Below, piece after piece: positions 45,403 through 55,152 of a DNA stretch of 64,000 nucleotides. Made by a program: the position numbers and the translations under genes. The notes below the pieces were generated by a model. That model saw nothing but the letters and a program-made list of their open reading frames with translations, was not told the DNA's origin and did no database searches. Within the stretch, counting starts at the first letter, position 1; each line of letters opens with the position of its first letter. The DNA lies in the NCBI GenBank assembly GCA_028826165.1, contig JAPDFW010000104.1:162985-226984 (forward strand), given 5' to 3'. Source of the DNA: Anaeramoeba ignava (lineage: Eukaryota; Metamonada; Anaeramoebidae).

Positions 45403-47286
45403 TTAATTTTTCTTTAATCTTTCATCTTCTTTTTCAATAAGTCCAAATTTTTTTGCTAATTTAACTTTAAATTTCTTGTGATATTTAATATAATTTTCAG
45501 GAGGAAATTGATATTTTTTAATTTGATCTTTTTGTTCTTGATCTAAATAATTTTTAAATTGAGGATCTTTTTTGAATTTTTGGAAATTTTTACCAATTTG
45601 AATCATACAAAATTCTTCAAGAATTTGAGCATTACATTGACTTGAAACATTTAAAGCAAAAACAAGCATATCTTCATGAAGATTTTCCATTAAATCCTTT
45701 TGACATAATTGATGAAGTCTTGGAATTTGGAAATAATCACAAATAATAAGAAGTTCCAACATAATTTTATTAGCTTGAATAATTTGTTTTGTATTTCCAG
45801 TTTGTTTTGCTGTGATTACATTTGGTGGCAAGAATCTATCTGAATAAATATATTCAATAACAAGTAAAAAGGAATCAAAACTAATATCAGAAAGTAATAT
45901 TTCTTCTTTCTTTTTTTCCATCATTTCATTTCGAAGAACTAATTGAAAATATTCACATCTTTGTGAAAGAATTGGTGAATGAACAAAGAATCTTCTTTCT
46001 CTTGCTTTTTCATCTTCTTTGATTATAATTCTGAAATCACTAAATGGTGATTTTCTAAGAAGCATTGCAAATCGATTTGACATTGTTATAATTTCATTTG
46101 AAAGTAATTCTGAAATTTGATTTTCCAAATCTGAAATTTGCGTTAATATTTCTTTCTCATTTTCTTTTTTTTCTTTCAATTTATCTTGCAAATCCAAAAT
46201 TGAAATGCTCTTATTCATAATATTTTTCAAACTATCAATTTTGAAAATTTGTGAAATTGAAAGTAAATCATTTGATAATTTAACACTTTTTTTCACTTCT
46301 TCATCAATAATTGCTGAATATAAAAATCTTATCATTGAATAAAAAGATTGAATTGAGAAATATTCAGTTGAAAGAGTAAGTATTTCTCCTTTATTTTCAA
46401 TCAATTTCAAATTAACGCTGTTGCAAGTTTGTTGAATTTCTTCAAGTTTATTTTCTTTTAATCCTCTGAAAATTTTACCAAATGTAAAACATCTTGAAGC
46501 AAGAATAGCTTGATGAGCATCAAATGATGAATAACCTTGATTATTTGAATTATCAAAAAAACTAAATTTAACATCAGTATTGATTTTATCTTGGAAAATC
46601 TTATCATAATCAAATTGTAAAGAGCTTTGTTGAATATCAATAGAAGGAAGAGTAAATTCATCAGGTAATTCACATTCTTTTTTGGGAACTAATAATTTCC
46701 TTAACCATTTCTTTTTCTTTTTTCTTTTTTCCGTTTCAATATAATGATCCCAATTTTTCATCAATTTAGATAATTGAATAACAACTGATTCAACTTGTTC
46801 ATAATTATGGCAATCCAATTCCATAAAAGGTAAATTTCTTTCAATACAAAAAGTTTCAGCTTCTTCTTTTCTAACTTGTCTTTGATCTTCCAAATCAATT
46901 TTATTTCCAACAATAAAAATAGGAACAGAATCTGTATCTTTAACTCTTAAAACATTTTCAATCAAAATTGAAATTTCATCAAAACTTCTTCTACTTGTTA
47001 TTGAATAGATAAAAATAAATCCATCACATAATTGCATTTTTCTTGATGTTGTCCAATATGTAAATTCTTCTTGATCAGTTGTATCAAATATTTCTATTAT
47101 TATTTTTTTCTTATCAATTTCTATTTCTTTTCTGTATGTATCTTCTATTGTTGGATCATTTTCTCCTATAAATATTTGTTGTATAAATTGATATGTAAAA
47201 TTTGTTTTTCCTGAATTTCCATCTCCAAAAATTCCTATTTTATATACTTGTAATTGATTGTTATTATTATTATTTTGTTGTAACAT
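45403..47286 (-). CDS. Ras-like GTPase fused to two BTB domains (RhoBTB-like layout)
   Basis: 627 residues, single exon. Residues 14-190 form a Ras-type GTPase: P-loop GDGNSGKT (21-28), switch I DPTIEDTY (44-51), and the NKID base-recognition motif in IFIVGNKIDLEDQRQV. Switch II reads DTTDQEEF (68-75), where nearly all Ras proteins have DTAGQ. A basic linker (KRKKKKKWLRKL) leads to a first BTB (about 235-380), a coiled coil (LKEKKENEKEILTQISDLENQISELL), and a second BTB (about 415-530, VHSPILSQRCEYFQLVL) with a BACK-like end. The layout matches RhoBTB (GTPase-BTB-BTB, Cullin-3 adaptors), but the GTPase resembles Ras more than Rho. Altered switch II suggests weak or no GTP hydrolysis. It has no CAAX end. 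Confidence 0.88.
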   Translation of the reverse strand: MLQQNNNNNNQLQVYKIGIFGDGNSGKTNFTYQFIQQIFIGENDPTIEDTYRKEIEIDKKKIIIEIFDTTDQEEFTYWTTSRKMQLCDGFIFIYSITSRRSFDEISILIENVLRVKDTDSVPIFIVGNKIDLEDQRQVRKEEAETFCIERNLPFMELDCHNYEQVESVVIQLSKLMKNWDHYIETEKRKKKKKWLRKLLVPKKECELPDEFTLPSIDIQQSSLQFDYDKIFQDKINTDVKFSFFDNSNNQGYSSFDAHQAILASRCFTFGKIFRGLKENKLEEIQQTCNSVNLKLIENKGEILTLSTEYFSIQSFYSMIRFLYSAIIDEEVKKSVKLSNDLLSISQIFKIDSLKNIMNKSISILDLQDKLKEKKENEKEILTQISDLENQISELLSNEIITMSNRFAMLLRKSPFSDFRIIIKEDEKARERRFFVHSPILSQRCEYFQLVLRNEMMEKKKEEILLSDISFDSFLLVIEYIYSDRFLPPNVITAKQTGNTKQIIQANKIMLELLIICDYFQIPRLHQLCQKDLMENLHEDMLVFALNVSSQCNAQILEEFCMIQIGKNFQKFKKDPQFKNYLDQEQKDQIKKYQFPPENYIKYHKKFKVKLAKKFGLIEKEDERLKKN

Positions 47287-47291
47287 ATTTT

Positions 47292-47330
47292 TTGAAAAAA
47301 TGAAAAAAATGAAAAAAATGAAAAAAATTT
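47292..47330 (-). promoter_or_regulatory. Triple TTTTTTTCAT tract before the Ras-BTB gene
   Basis: On the minus strand three TTTTTTCAT units lie 10-40 nt upstream of ATG 47286. Confidence 0.4.
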
Positions 47331-47334
47331 TAAT

Positions 47335-48380
47335 TTAATATTTAATTTAAAATTTATTTAAAAATAATAAATAAATTGATTTTACTATTTAATTATAAAT
47401 TAAAATAGATTTATAAATTGATATTTTTAAATAAAAATATTTTTATTAATTTAATAAATTTATTAAATTTTCTAGAATAATTTTAATTTAATATTTAATT
47501 TAAAATAATATTTAAAAATGATTTATAAATTGATTTTATTATTTAATTATAAATTAAAATAGATTTAAAAATTGATATTTTTAAATAAAAATATTTTTAT
47601 TAATTTAATAAATTTATTTAATTTTCTAGAATAATTTTAATTTAATATTTAATTTAAAATAATATTTAAAAATAATAAATAAATTGATTTCACTATTTAA
47701 TTATAAATTAAAATAGATTTAAAAATTAATATTTTTAGATAAAAATATTTTTATTAATTTAATAAATTTATTTAATTTTTAGAATAATTTTAATTTAATA
47801 TTTAATTTAAAATAATATTTAAAAATGATAAATAAATTGATTTCATTATTTAATTATAAATTAAAATAGATTTAGAAATTTATATTTTTAAATAAAAATA
47901 TTTTTATTAATTTAATAAATTTATTTAATTTTTAGAATAATTTAATTTAATATTTAATTTAAATATTATTTAAAAATAATAAATAAATTGATTTTATTAT
48001 TTAATTATAAATTAAAATAAATTTAGAAATTGATATTTTTAAATAAAAATATTTTTATTAATTTAATAAATTTATTTAATTTTCCAGAATAATTTTAATT
48101 TAATATTTAATTTAAAATAATATTTAAAAATAATAAATAAATTGATTTAATTATTTAATTATAAATTAAAATAGATTTAGAAATTTATATTCTTAAATAA
48201 AAATATTTTTATTAATTTAATAAATTTATTTAATTTTCTAGAATAATTTTAATTTAATATTTAATTTAAAAAATAATATTTAAAAATGATTTATAAGTTG
48301 ATTTCATTATTTAATTATAAATTAAAATAGATTTATAAATTGATATTTTTAAATAAAAATATTTTTATTAATTTATTTCA
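47335..48380. repeat. Tandem array of ~155-bp AT-only units
   Basis: About seven units. The phrase ATTTAATTATAAATTAAAATA recurs near 47387, 47541, 47697, 47851, 48000, 48158 and 48310, and AAATAAAAATATTTTTATTA (itself a near palindrome) once per unit. It fills the spacer between the divergent Ras-BTB and BTB-ARM genes. It is different in sequence from the 10.8-13.7 kb array and has no recognisable coding content. Confidence 0.85.
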
Positions 48381-48589
48381 AAAAGGAAATAATAAATTAA
48401 CATAAAATTAACATAAATTCTTTTTTTAAATTAAATTTTAATGAAAAAAATTGATTTAATTTTGATTTAATTTTTTAAATAAAAAAGGAAAAAAATCCAA
48501 ATTTTTTTAATTCATTTTTTTTTTCCGTTTTTTTTTTTCAATTAAATTAAAATAAAATTATTAAATAATAACAAAAAAAATAAAGCAAA

Positions 48590-50512
48590 ATGGATTCAAA
48601 AAGTAATAGTGAAAGTGAAAGTAATAATGAAAATCAATTTGAAAATGAAAATGAAACTGATTCTGAAAATGAATATGAAAATGAAAATGAAAATGAAAAT
48701 CAATTTGAAAATGAAAATGAAAATGAAAATGAAAATGAAAATGAAAATGAAAATGAAAATCAATTTGAAAATCAAAATGAAAATGAAAATGAAAATCAAT
48801 TTGAAAATGAATTTGAAAATGAAAATGAATTTGAAAATGAAAATGAAAATGAAATTGATAATGAATTTGAAAATGAAAATAAATTAAAAAATATAAAACA
48901 AATGAATAAAAATCAACTTTATGAAATGCCATTAGAAGAATATAATAAATTTTTAGTAGATGAATTTCTAGCTCATCAAAAATTAATTTATCAAACACAA
49001 AAAGATTATGATTTTTTCATTTATGCAGGAAAAGAACAAAAGAAAATACTTTGTCATCAATTAACATTAAATTCAAGATCACCATTTATGTATATAAGAA
49101 ATCATAGTCAAAAAAATCCACATTTTTTCTTACCAGATTTTGAACCAGAAATTGTTGAAAAAGTTATTCATTTCATTTATACAGCAGAAATTGAAATTAA
49201 TAATAACAATTTTGAGAAAATTTATCAACTTGCACATTTATTTATACTTACAACTCTTAAAATCAAAATAGAAAAAGAAATTGAAAATTTTATTAAAAAA
49301 CAAACTAAAGACTTTAATCCACTTGAATATTATTTTAAAAGTTGTGATATTGGTTCTCGTTATCTTATGTCTGTTTGCCAAAAATTAATTGGAGATATTG
49401 GTAATTTTATTGAAAAGGATAAATTTGGAACATTAGATGATAAAAATTTTGTTAAGATTATTAAATTGATTTATTCAAGTGATGCAAAGAATAAAACAAA
49501 ATTATTTTTAGATTTGGCAAAAAAATTTAAAGAAAGTTATGAAAAAACAAGAAAAGAAGAAAAAGAAAAACAAGAAAAAGAAGAACAAGAAGAAAAAGAA
49601 GAAGAAGAAAAAGAAGAAGAAAAAAAAGAAAAAAAAGAACGCAAACATGAATCGATACAAAATTTTTTTAGATTTGTTGATGATCTTAAAGAAAATAAGG
49701 GAATTCAACCCGATTTAATTTATAGTTTTGAATTCAATTCATTTTTACCTTTTGAAGTATTAATTACCATTTTGAATAATAAGTTGGTTGATATAAATGA
49801 AATTAATCAAAAAAAAGCTAAACAAATTAAAGAGTTGAATGATAGATTAAATGAAATTAAAAAATCTATTCAAGATGATAAAGAAAAAAAAACATTTCAA
49901 AAAAGTTTAGAAGATTATTTAAATGATAAAACAAAAGGTTGATTTAATTTAAATTATTAAAAAACCAAAAGAAAAAAAAGAGGAATTTATTAATTAAAAT
50001 TAATTAAAATTAATCAAAATAGATACACTTCCATTTGATCAAGTATTAGAGAAAATATCTTTTTATAAACAAGATGAAAGAATTCAAGAAACAGGAATTT
50101 CTGTTTTAAATCAACTTTCTGATAAAATTAATAGTAAAAAATAATTTAAATATTTAAAAAATTTAAAAATTAAAATTTATATTTAAATAGTAAATAAATT
50201 TAGAGATAAGAATTTAAGAGGAATTCCAATTATTTTAGAAGCAATGAAAGGTTTTGAAGATAATGAAAATATTCAAGAAAAATCAATTCTTTATTTAAAT
50301 AAAATCAATTTTGATTTAAGTATTTAATTATAATTTCCAAAAAAATTTAATTTAAAATTTATTTATTTTTATTTATTTTTTAATTAGATGATATACAAGA
50401 ATTTAAAAATATAAATGGAAATCTATCAATTGAAACAGCATTGAATAAGTTTACTAATAATGAAAACATACAAAATTTAGGAAAAAAACTTTTATCAAAA
50501 TTTAATAATTAA
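48590..50512 (+). CDS. BTB protein with acidic N-terminal repeat and armadillo-like C-terminus
   Basis: Four exons: 48590-49937, 50023-50133, 50191-50319 and 50388-50512 (introns 85, 57, 68 nt), giving 570 residues. Residues 1-105 are Glu/Asn/Ser-rich, largely (GAAAAT)n. A BTB fold follows at about 140-235 (LCHQLTLNSRSPFMYIRNHS, then PDFEPEIVEKVIHFIYTAEIEI) with a BACK-like helical region, then a long Lys/Glu coiled coil (about 320-350). The three small exons encode helical repeats (VLEKISFYKQDERIQETGISVLNQLSD, GIPIILEAMKGFEDNENIQEKSILYLNKI), typical of armadillo repeats. Only the first exon would be found without splicing. A Cullin-3 adaptor role is inferred. Confidence 0.8.
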
Positions 50513-50514
50513 AT

Positions 50515-50556
50515 TTTTTTTTCATTTTTTTTCATTTTTTTCATTTTAAAAAAAAG
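50515..50556 (+). promoter_or_regulatory. TTTTTTTTCATTTTTTTTCATTTTT tract before the BTB-TLDc gene
   Basis: Three T-run/CAT units fill almost the whole 46-nt spacer between the upstream stop and ATG 50559, so the promoter signal must lie here or in the upstream gene. Confidence 0.45.
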
Positions 50557-50558
50557 AA

Positions 50559-52268
50559 ATGGATTCAATTAATCAAAAAGAAATTAATTTAAATTTAATT
50601 AAAAATTATCAAAAATTAATAAAATCAAATCAAAATTATTCAGATATTACTCTTAAAATTGGAGAAAATTTAAAAGAATTTAATTGTCATAAATCAATAT
50701 TAAGTTGTCAATCTCCTTTTTTTGATGTTTATTTAAAAGAAAATCAAGTTGAAGAAATTATTTTTAAAGAAATTTCAGAAGAAAATATGAAACAAATTAT
50801 TCAATTTATTTATACAGGAAATATTCAAATAAATGAATTGAATTTAATTGAAATTTTAAATCTTTCAATTAAATTTAAATTAGAATTACTTTATAAATTA
50901 ATTGAAAAATTAATTATTAAAGATTTTAATTTAAATTATTTTTTTGAAATTTTTGGAAAATTTAATAATTTATCAATTAATTTAAAAGAAAAATGTGATA
51001 AATTTATTCAAAATAATTTGAAAATTATATTAGAAAATGAAAAATTTGAAAAATTAAATCAAAAATCAATTTCCAAAATTATTGAAATTATTCAAAAAGA
51101 TTCACAAAAACAAAATGAAATTCCAATTATTACATTAATTAAAAATTTAGAAAAATGGGTTTCAAATAAAGTTGAAAAAGAAAAAGAAAAGAAGAAAATG
51201 ATGAAAACATTTATTGATCAAATTACAATCAAAACAATTCAAAACTTAATCAATATAGATACAATAACAATCCAAAAAATTTCAGAAAATCAAATGATTC
51301 CAAATGAATTCATTTCTTATCTATTTTCTTCAAAAATGCAAAAAGATAAAGATGAAAAAATCAAAAGAATTGAAAAAGAAAAGAAAGAAAAAGATCAACA
51401 AATTGAAGAAATGAGGTTTATTTTCGAACAAGTACAAAGAGAAAAAGAAGAGAAAGAATTTCGAGAATTACAATTAGTTTTAAAAGATATTCAAAAGAAG
51501 AACAGATAAAAAAAAGTAGAACAAATTAGAATAGAAGAAGAACAAAGAATTCAAGAAGAAAAAAGAATTCAAGAAGAAAAAGAAATTCAAAGAAAACAAA
51601 AAGAAAGAGAATACAAAGAATCACAAGAATACAAAGAAATGCAAGAAAAGAGAGAAAATCAAGAAAAAGAAAATCAAGAAATCTTACAAACAGTTTTCAA
51701 AGAATCCAAAATTATTCAAGATACTAATTACATTCAATATTTAAAAGAATGGATACCAAATGATGAATTATTTAAAAAGATGGAACTTGGATTTTCAGCA
51801 ATAAATGATGGATTTTCAAATAAAAAATTTTATTCAAGATGTAAAGGAAAAACAGAATCATTAGCAATTATCAAAACAAGAAATAATTGTATTTTTGGAG
51901 GATTTACTGAAATTGGATTTGTTCCGAAAAAGGGATTTTCTAAAGGATTTAAATCAAATGGGAAATGGGAAGTTGATAAAAATGCATTTATTTTTACATT
52001 GAAAAATCCAACAAATTATCCACCTTCAAAGTTTAATTATCTAAATGGATCATGTATTTATCAAAGTCCAAGTAATACAATTTGGTTTGGAAATGGAGGA
52101 TATATTGGAATTAAAGATTTATCAACAAAAAAAGGTATAAGTGATTTTGGATATCGAGATCAAGGTTTTGAAATGCCTTTAGGAATGAAATATGGAGAAG
52201 AATCTAGGAATTTTTTTGCAGGATCAAAGAGTTGGAATATTGCAGAAGTTGAAGTTTATTTCAATTAA
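50559..52268 (+). CDS. BTB-coiled coil-TLDc protein with one in-frame TAA
   Basis: The N-terminal BTB (about residues 25-120, FNCHKSILSCQSPFFDVYL, EISEENMKQIIQFIYTGNI) is followed by a BACK-like region and a long Glu/Lys coiled coil. Then comes a TLDc domain (GFSAINDGFSNKKFYSRCKGK ... FGGFTEIGF ... SWNIAEVEVYF). It parallels the gene at 1505-2938. The frame is continuous from 50559 to 52268 except for TAA at 51507-51509 inside the coiled coil (QKKNR-TAA-KKVEQIRIEEE). Both sides are coding, so the stop is a recent nonsense change or a sequence error (AAA or CAA to TAA). Translation ending there would lose the TLDc domain. Confidence 0.78.
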
Positions 52269-52387
52269 AATTTTTTCTTCTTTTTTTTTTTCCTTTTTTT
52301 TTTTTCCTTTTTATCCTTTTTTTTTTGGATTAAAAAAATTTTTTTTTTCCTTTTTTTTTCCTTCATTTTTTTTTTCCTAAATTAAAA

Positions 52388-54100
52388 ATGAAAAGAAAAG
52401 ATATTAGAATTTTTGGATTTAATACTTTTTCAAAAATTCTTAAAAATTCATCTTCAAAAATTAAAAAACCAATCCAAATAAATTTAAAAAAAGAATATCA
52501 AATTAAACAAATAATAGGAAGTGATTCAATATTTGTTCTTTATCAAAATGGCAAAGCAGAAGAATATAAAACAAATTCCAAAAAAAAAATATCAATTAGA
52601 AATGAAAAGATTGAAAAGATATCAACAGGAAACAAAATCATATCAATTCTAACAAATGAAAAAAAAGTTTATTTATCAGGAAATATCATCACTAAATCAG
52701 AAAAACAATCTCAAAATGAATTTATCAATATTTCCAAAAGAATTGAAGATCCTGAAGATCAAAATGTGAATGATGTGATTTGTGGAGCTTTTTCAGTTTA
52801 TTTATTAACCTCAAAAGGAAATGTTTATGGAATTGGAGAAAATGGATTTGGACAACTTGGAAATAATTTAAATGATCAAAAAAAACAAGCAATTTTAATG
52901 ATGAAAGATGTTTCTAAAGTTTTTACAGGAAATTCATCAAGTCATGTTTTTATTTTGAATTCAAAAAAAGAGTTGTTTGGATGTGGGAATAATAGCTATG
53001 GTCAACTTGGATTAGATACATCAATTCAAAAAATTAGTGAACTTACAAAACTTAAAAATATTCCTAAAGGCAAAATAATTGATATTCAATGTGGAAATGC
53101 TCATTCAATAATGCTAATTTCAGGAGAAGATGGGAAAAGAAGAGTTTATTCATGTGGAAATTCAATATCTAATGGGATTTATAATTGTGGTGATATTAAT
53201 TCTTTTACTTTGATTAGATCACCTTTACTTGATAATTTAAATATTGATAGAATTTCAAGTGGGAAAGGACATAGTTTGATATTAACATCAAAAGGGAAAC
53301 TTTTTGCATTTGGGAAAAATGATTTTGGGCAGTTGGGAATTGGGAATAAAAAGAATAAGATTTATCCAGTTGAAATTGAAACTGATAATTTCTGGCTTAA
53401 TGTTTCTAATTATGATATTGGATGTGGATATGAAACATCATTTCTTCATTATTCTTTGATTTCAAATTTAAATGAAGATTTTGTTAATTTTTTTAGAAAT
53501 GGAGAGTTTAGTGATTATTGTTTTGTAACTAAAGATCAGAAGAGGATTCCAGTTCATGATATTATTTTGAGATATAGAATTGGTTCGAGAAATATCACTA
53601 ATCTTAAATTATTAATTCAAAGTAAAGATGAAAAAGAAGCAAAAGAAATATTGGAAATGATTTATGGGAATTATGATATTGATATTGATTCAAAACAAGA
53701 AATGAAGAGATATAAATTTTGGAAAGAAGGATTAAATGAAACAATGAAGAGAATGTATTATGATAAAGAAAGCAAAGATTTCACTATCAAAAGAGGTAAT
53801 AAGAATGTTCTAGTTCATAAATTAGTTTTGATAGCAAGAAGTGAATTATATCGAGGAATGTTTTTATCTGTGACTGAAGATAAATCAAATAAAGTTACAG
53901 ATTATAGTGAATTAAGTGATGAAGCTTTTGAAATTTTGATTTATTATTTATATACAAATGAAATTAAAGATAATGGATTTAAATTGACAAAAGAGATTAG
54001 AAATGAATTAGAAATAGCAATGGATTATTTTCAATTAAATGAATCTGTACCTAATTTAGTTACAATTGCTAATGAATTACATAATCAAAAATATAAATAA
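52388..54100 (+). CDS. RCC1-repeat protein with two C-terminal BTB regions (copy 4, divergent)
   Basis: 570 residues, single exon, intact. RCC1 repeats NVYGIGENGFGQLGNN, ELFGCGNNSYGQLGLD and KLFAFGKNDFGQLGIGN are clearer here than in copies 1-3. A first BTB-like piece (EFSDYCFVTKDQKRIPVHDIILRYR) and a second BTB (VLVHKLVLIARSELYRGMFLSVTEDKSNKVTDYSELS) follow. It is the oldest-looking member of the local family: the second BTB is well conserved while the N-terminus differs. It also uses more G/C-ending codons than copies 1-3. Same inferred adaptor role. Confidence 0.88.
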   Translation: MKRKDIRIFGFNTFSKILKNSSSKIKKPIQINLKKEYQIKQIIGSDSIFVLYQNGKAEEYKTNSKKKISIRNEKIEKISTGNKIISILTNEKKVYLSGNIITKSEKQSQNEFINISKRIEDPEDQNVNDVICGAFSVYLLTSKGNVYGIGENGFGQLGNNLNDQKKQAILMMKDVSKVFTGNSSSHVFILNSKKELFGCGNNSYGQLGLDTSIQKISELTKLKNIPKGKIIDIQCGNAHSIMLISGEDGKRRVYSCGNSISNGIYNCGDINSFTLIRSPLLDNLNIDRISSGKGHSLILTSKGKLFAFGKNDFGQLGIGNKKNKIYPVEIETDNFWLNVSNYDIGCGYETSFLHYSLISNLNEDFVNFFRNGEFSDYCFVTKDQKRIPVHDIILRYRIGSRNITNLKLLIQSKDEKEAKEILEMIYGNYDIDIDSKQEMKRYKFWKEGLNETMKRMYYDKESKDFTIKRGNKNVLVHKLVLIARSELYRGMFLSVTEDKSNKVTDYSELSDEAFEILIYYLYTNEIKDNGFKLTKEIRNELEIAMDYFQLNESVPNLVTIANELHNQKYK

Positions 54101-54119
54101 ATCAACTTAAATTTATTTT

Positions 54120-54725
54120 CAATTTTAATTAATAAATATATTAATAATAAATATAATAAATATATTAATAATAAATATAATAAATATATTAATAATAAAT
54201 ATAATAAATATATTAATAATAAATATAATAAATATATTAATAATAAATATAATAAATATATTAATAATAAATATATTAATAATAAATATAATAAATATAA
54301 TAAAAATATAATATTAATAAATAATAAAATATAAATATAATAAATATAATAATAATAAATATAATAAATATATTAATAATAAATATAATAAATATATTAA
54401 TAATAAATATAATAAATATATTAATAATAAATATAATAAATATAATAATAATAAATATAATATATAAAATATAATAAATAATAAATAATAATATATATAA
54501 TAATAATAAAATAATAAATATATTAATAATAAATAATAAATAAATATAAATAATAACAAATAATAATAAATATAATATAATAAAATATCAAATATAATAT
54601 TAATAAATAAATATAATAAATATAAATTAATAATAAATATAATAAATATATTAATAATAAATATAATAAATATATTAATAATAAATATAATAAATATATT
54701 AATAATAAATATAATAAATATAATA
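54120..54725. repeat. AT-only microsatellite, 21-24 bp period
   Basis: Repeats of ATTAATAATAAATATAATAA with slippage variants over about 600 bp. The long Leu/Tyr frame on the minus strand is a product of the period. Confidence 0.85.
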
Positions 54726-54875
54726 AAAAAAAGTGGAATAAAAGAATTAATTGATTATTTAAATTAAAAAAAAGTGGAATAAATATATTAATAATAAATA
54801 TAATAAATATAATAAATATATTAATAAAAAAAAGTGGAATAAAAGAATTAATTGATTATTTAAATTAAAATTAAA
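54725..54875. repeat. Two direct copies of a ~45-bp element with AAAAAGTGGAATAAAA
   Basis: AAAAGTGGAATAAAAGAATT plus TAATTGATTATTTAAATTAA occurs at about 54728-54770 and again at about 54831-54870; a short partial copy lies at 54768-54783. AAAAAGTGGAATAAAA is the reverse complement of the landmark of the 10.8-13.7 kb array. Confidence 0.6.
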
Positions 54876-54907
54876 AAAAATAATAAAAAAAAAAAAATAA
54901 ATAAATA

Positions 54908-54980
54908 CTCCCGAGGCCGGGCTCGAACCGACGACATTTGGATTAAGAGTCCAACGCTCTACCGACTGAGCTACACGGGA
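54908..54980 (-). tRNA. tRNA-Lys (anticodon CUU)
   Basis: A 73-nt sequence in the only GC-rich patch of the region. The D-arm is GCTCAGTCGGTAGAGC, and the anticodon arm is TTGGA-CTCTTAA-TCCAA with anticodon CTT. The T-arm is GTCGG-TTCGAGC-CCGGC. The acceptor stem TCCCGTG pairs with CTCGGGA except for one T-T mismatch at pair 6. It has no intron. The A box and B box (GGTTCGAGCC) needed for RNA polymerase III are present. Followed downstream on its own strand by an A/T stretch that includes T-runs. Confidence 0.93.
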
Positions 54981-55152
54981 TATTTTAAATTTAAATTTTA
55001 ATTTATTTTTTTTAATTTAAATTTTTTTTTTAAAAATTACATTATTTATATTAATATTTTAAAATTTATTTTTTTTTAATTTTTTTTAATTTAAATTTAA
55101 ATTGTTTTATTTTTATTTGATTTCTACAACAAATTAATTAAATAATCTTTTC
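54981..55152. other. AT-rich spacer
   Basis: Spacer between the tRNA and the stop codon of the DHHC gene. I see only AT homopolymer sequence. Confidence 0.5.

Noticed and set aside
48561-48998. His-Phe-rich frame opposite the BTB-ARM gene
   Set aside because: Antisense of the N-terminal GAAAAT repeat; the sense strand has a start, a BTB domain and spliced exons.
51507-51509. Reassigned stop codon (TAA read as an amino acid)
   Set aside because: TAA ends most other genes at the expected family lengths, for example DCTN5 at 180 residues, so one in-frame TAA is better seen as a local change.
54314-54559. Leu-Tyr-rich 'membrane protein' on the minus strand
   Set aside because: Pure translation of an ATAATAAAT microsatellite; no promoter tract or conserved segment.
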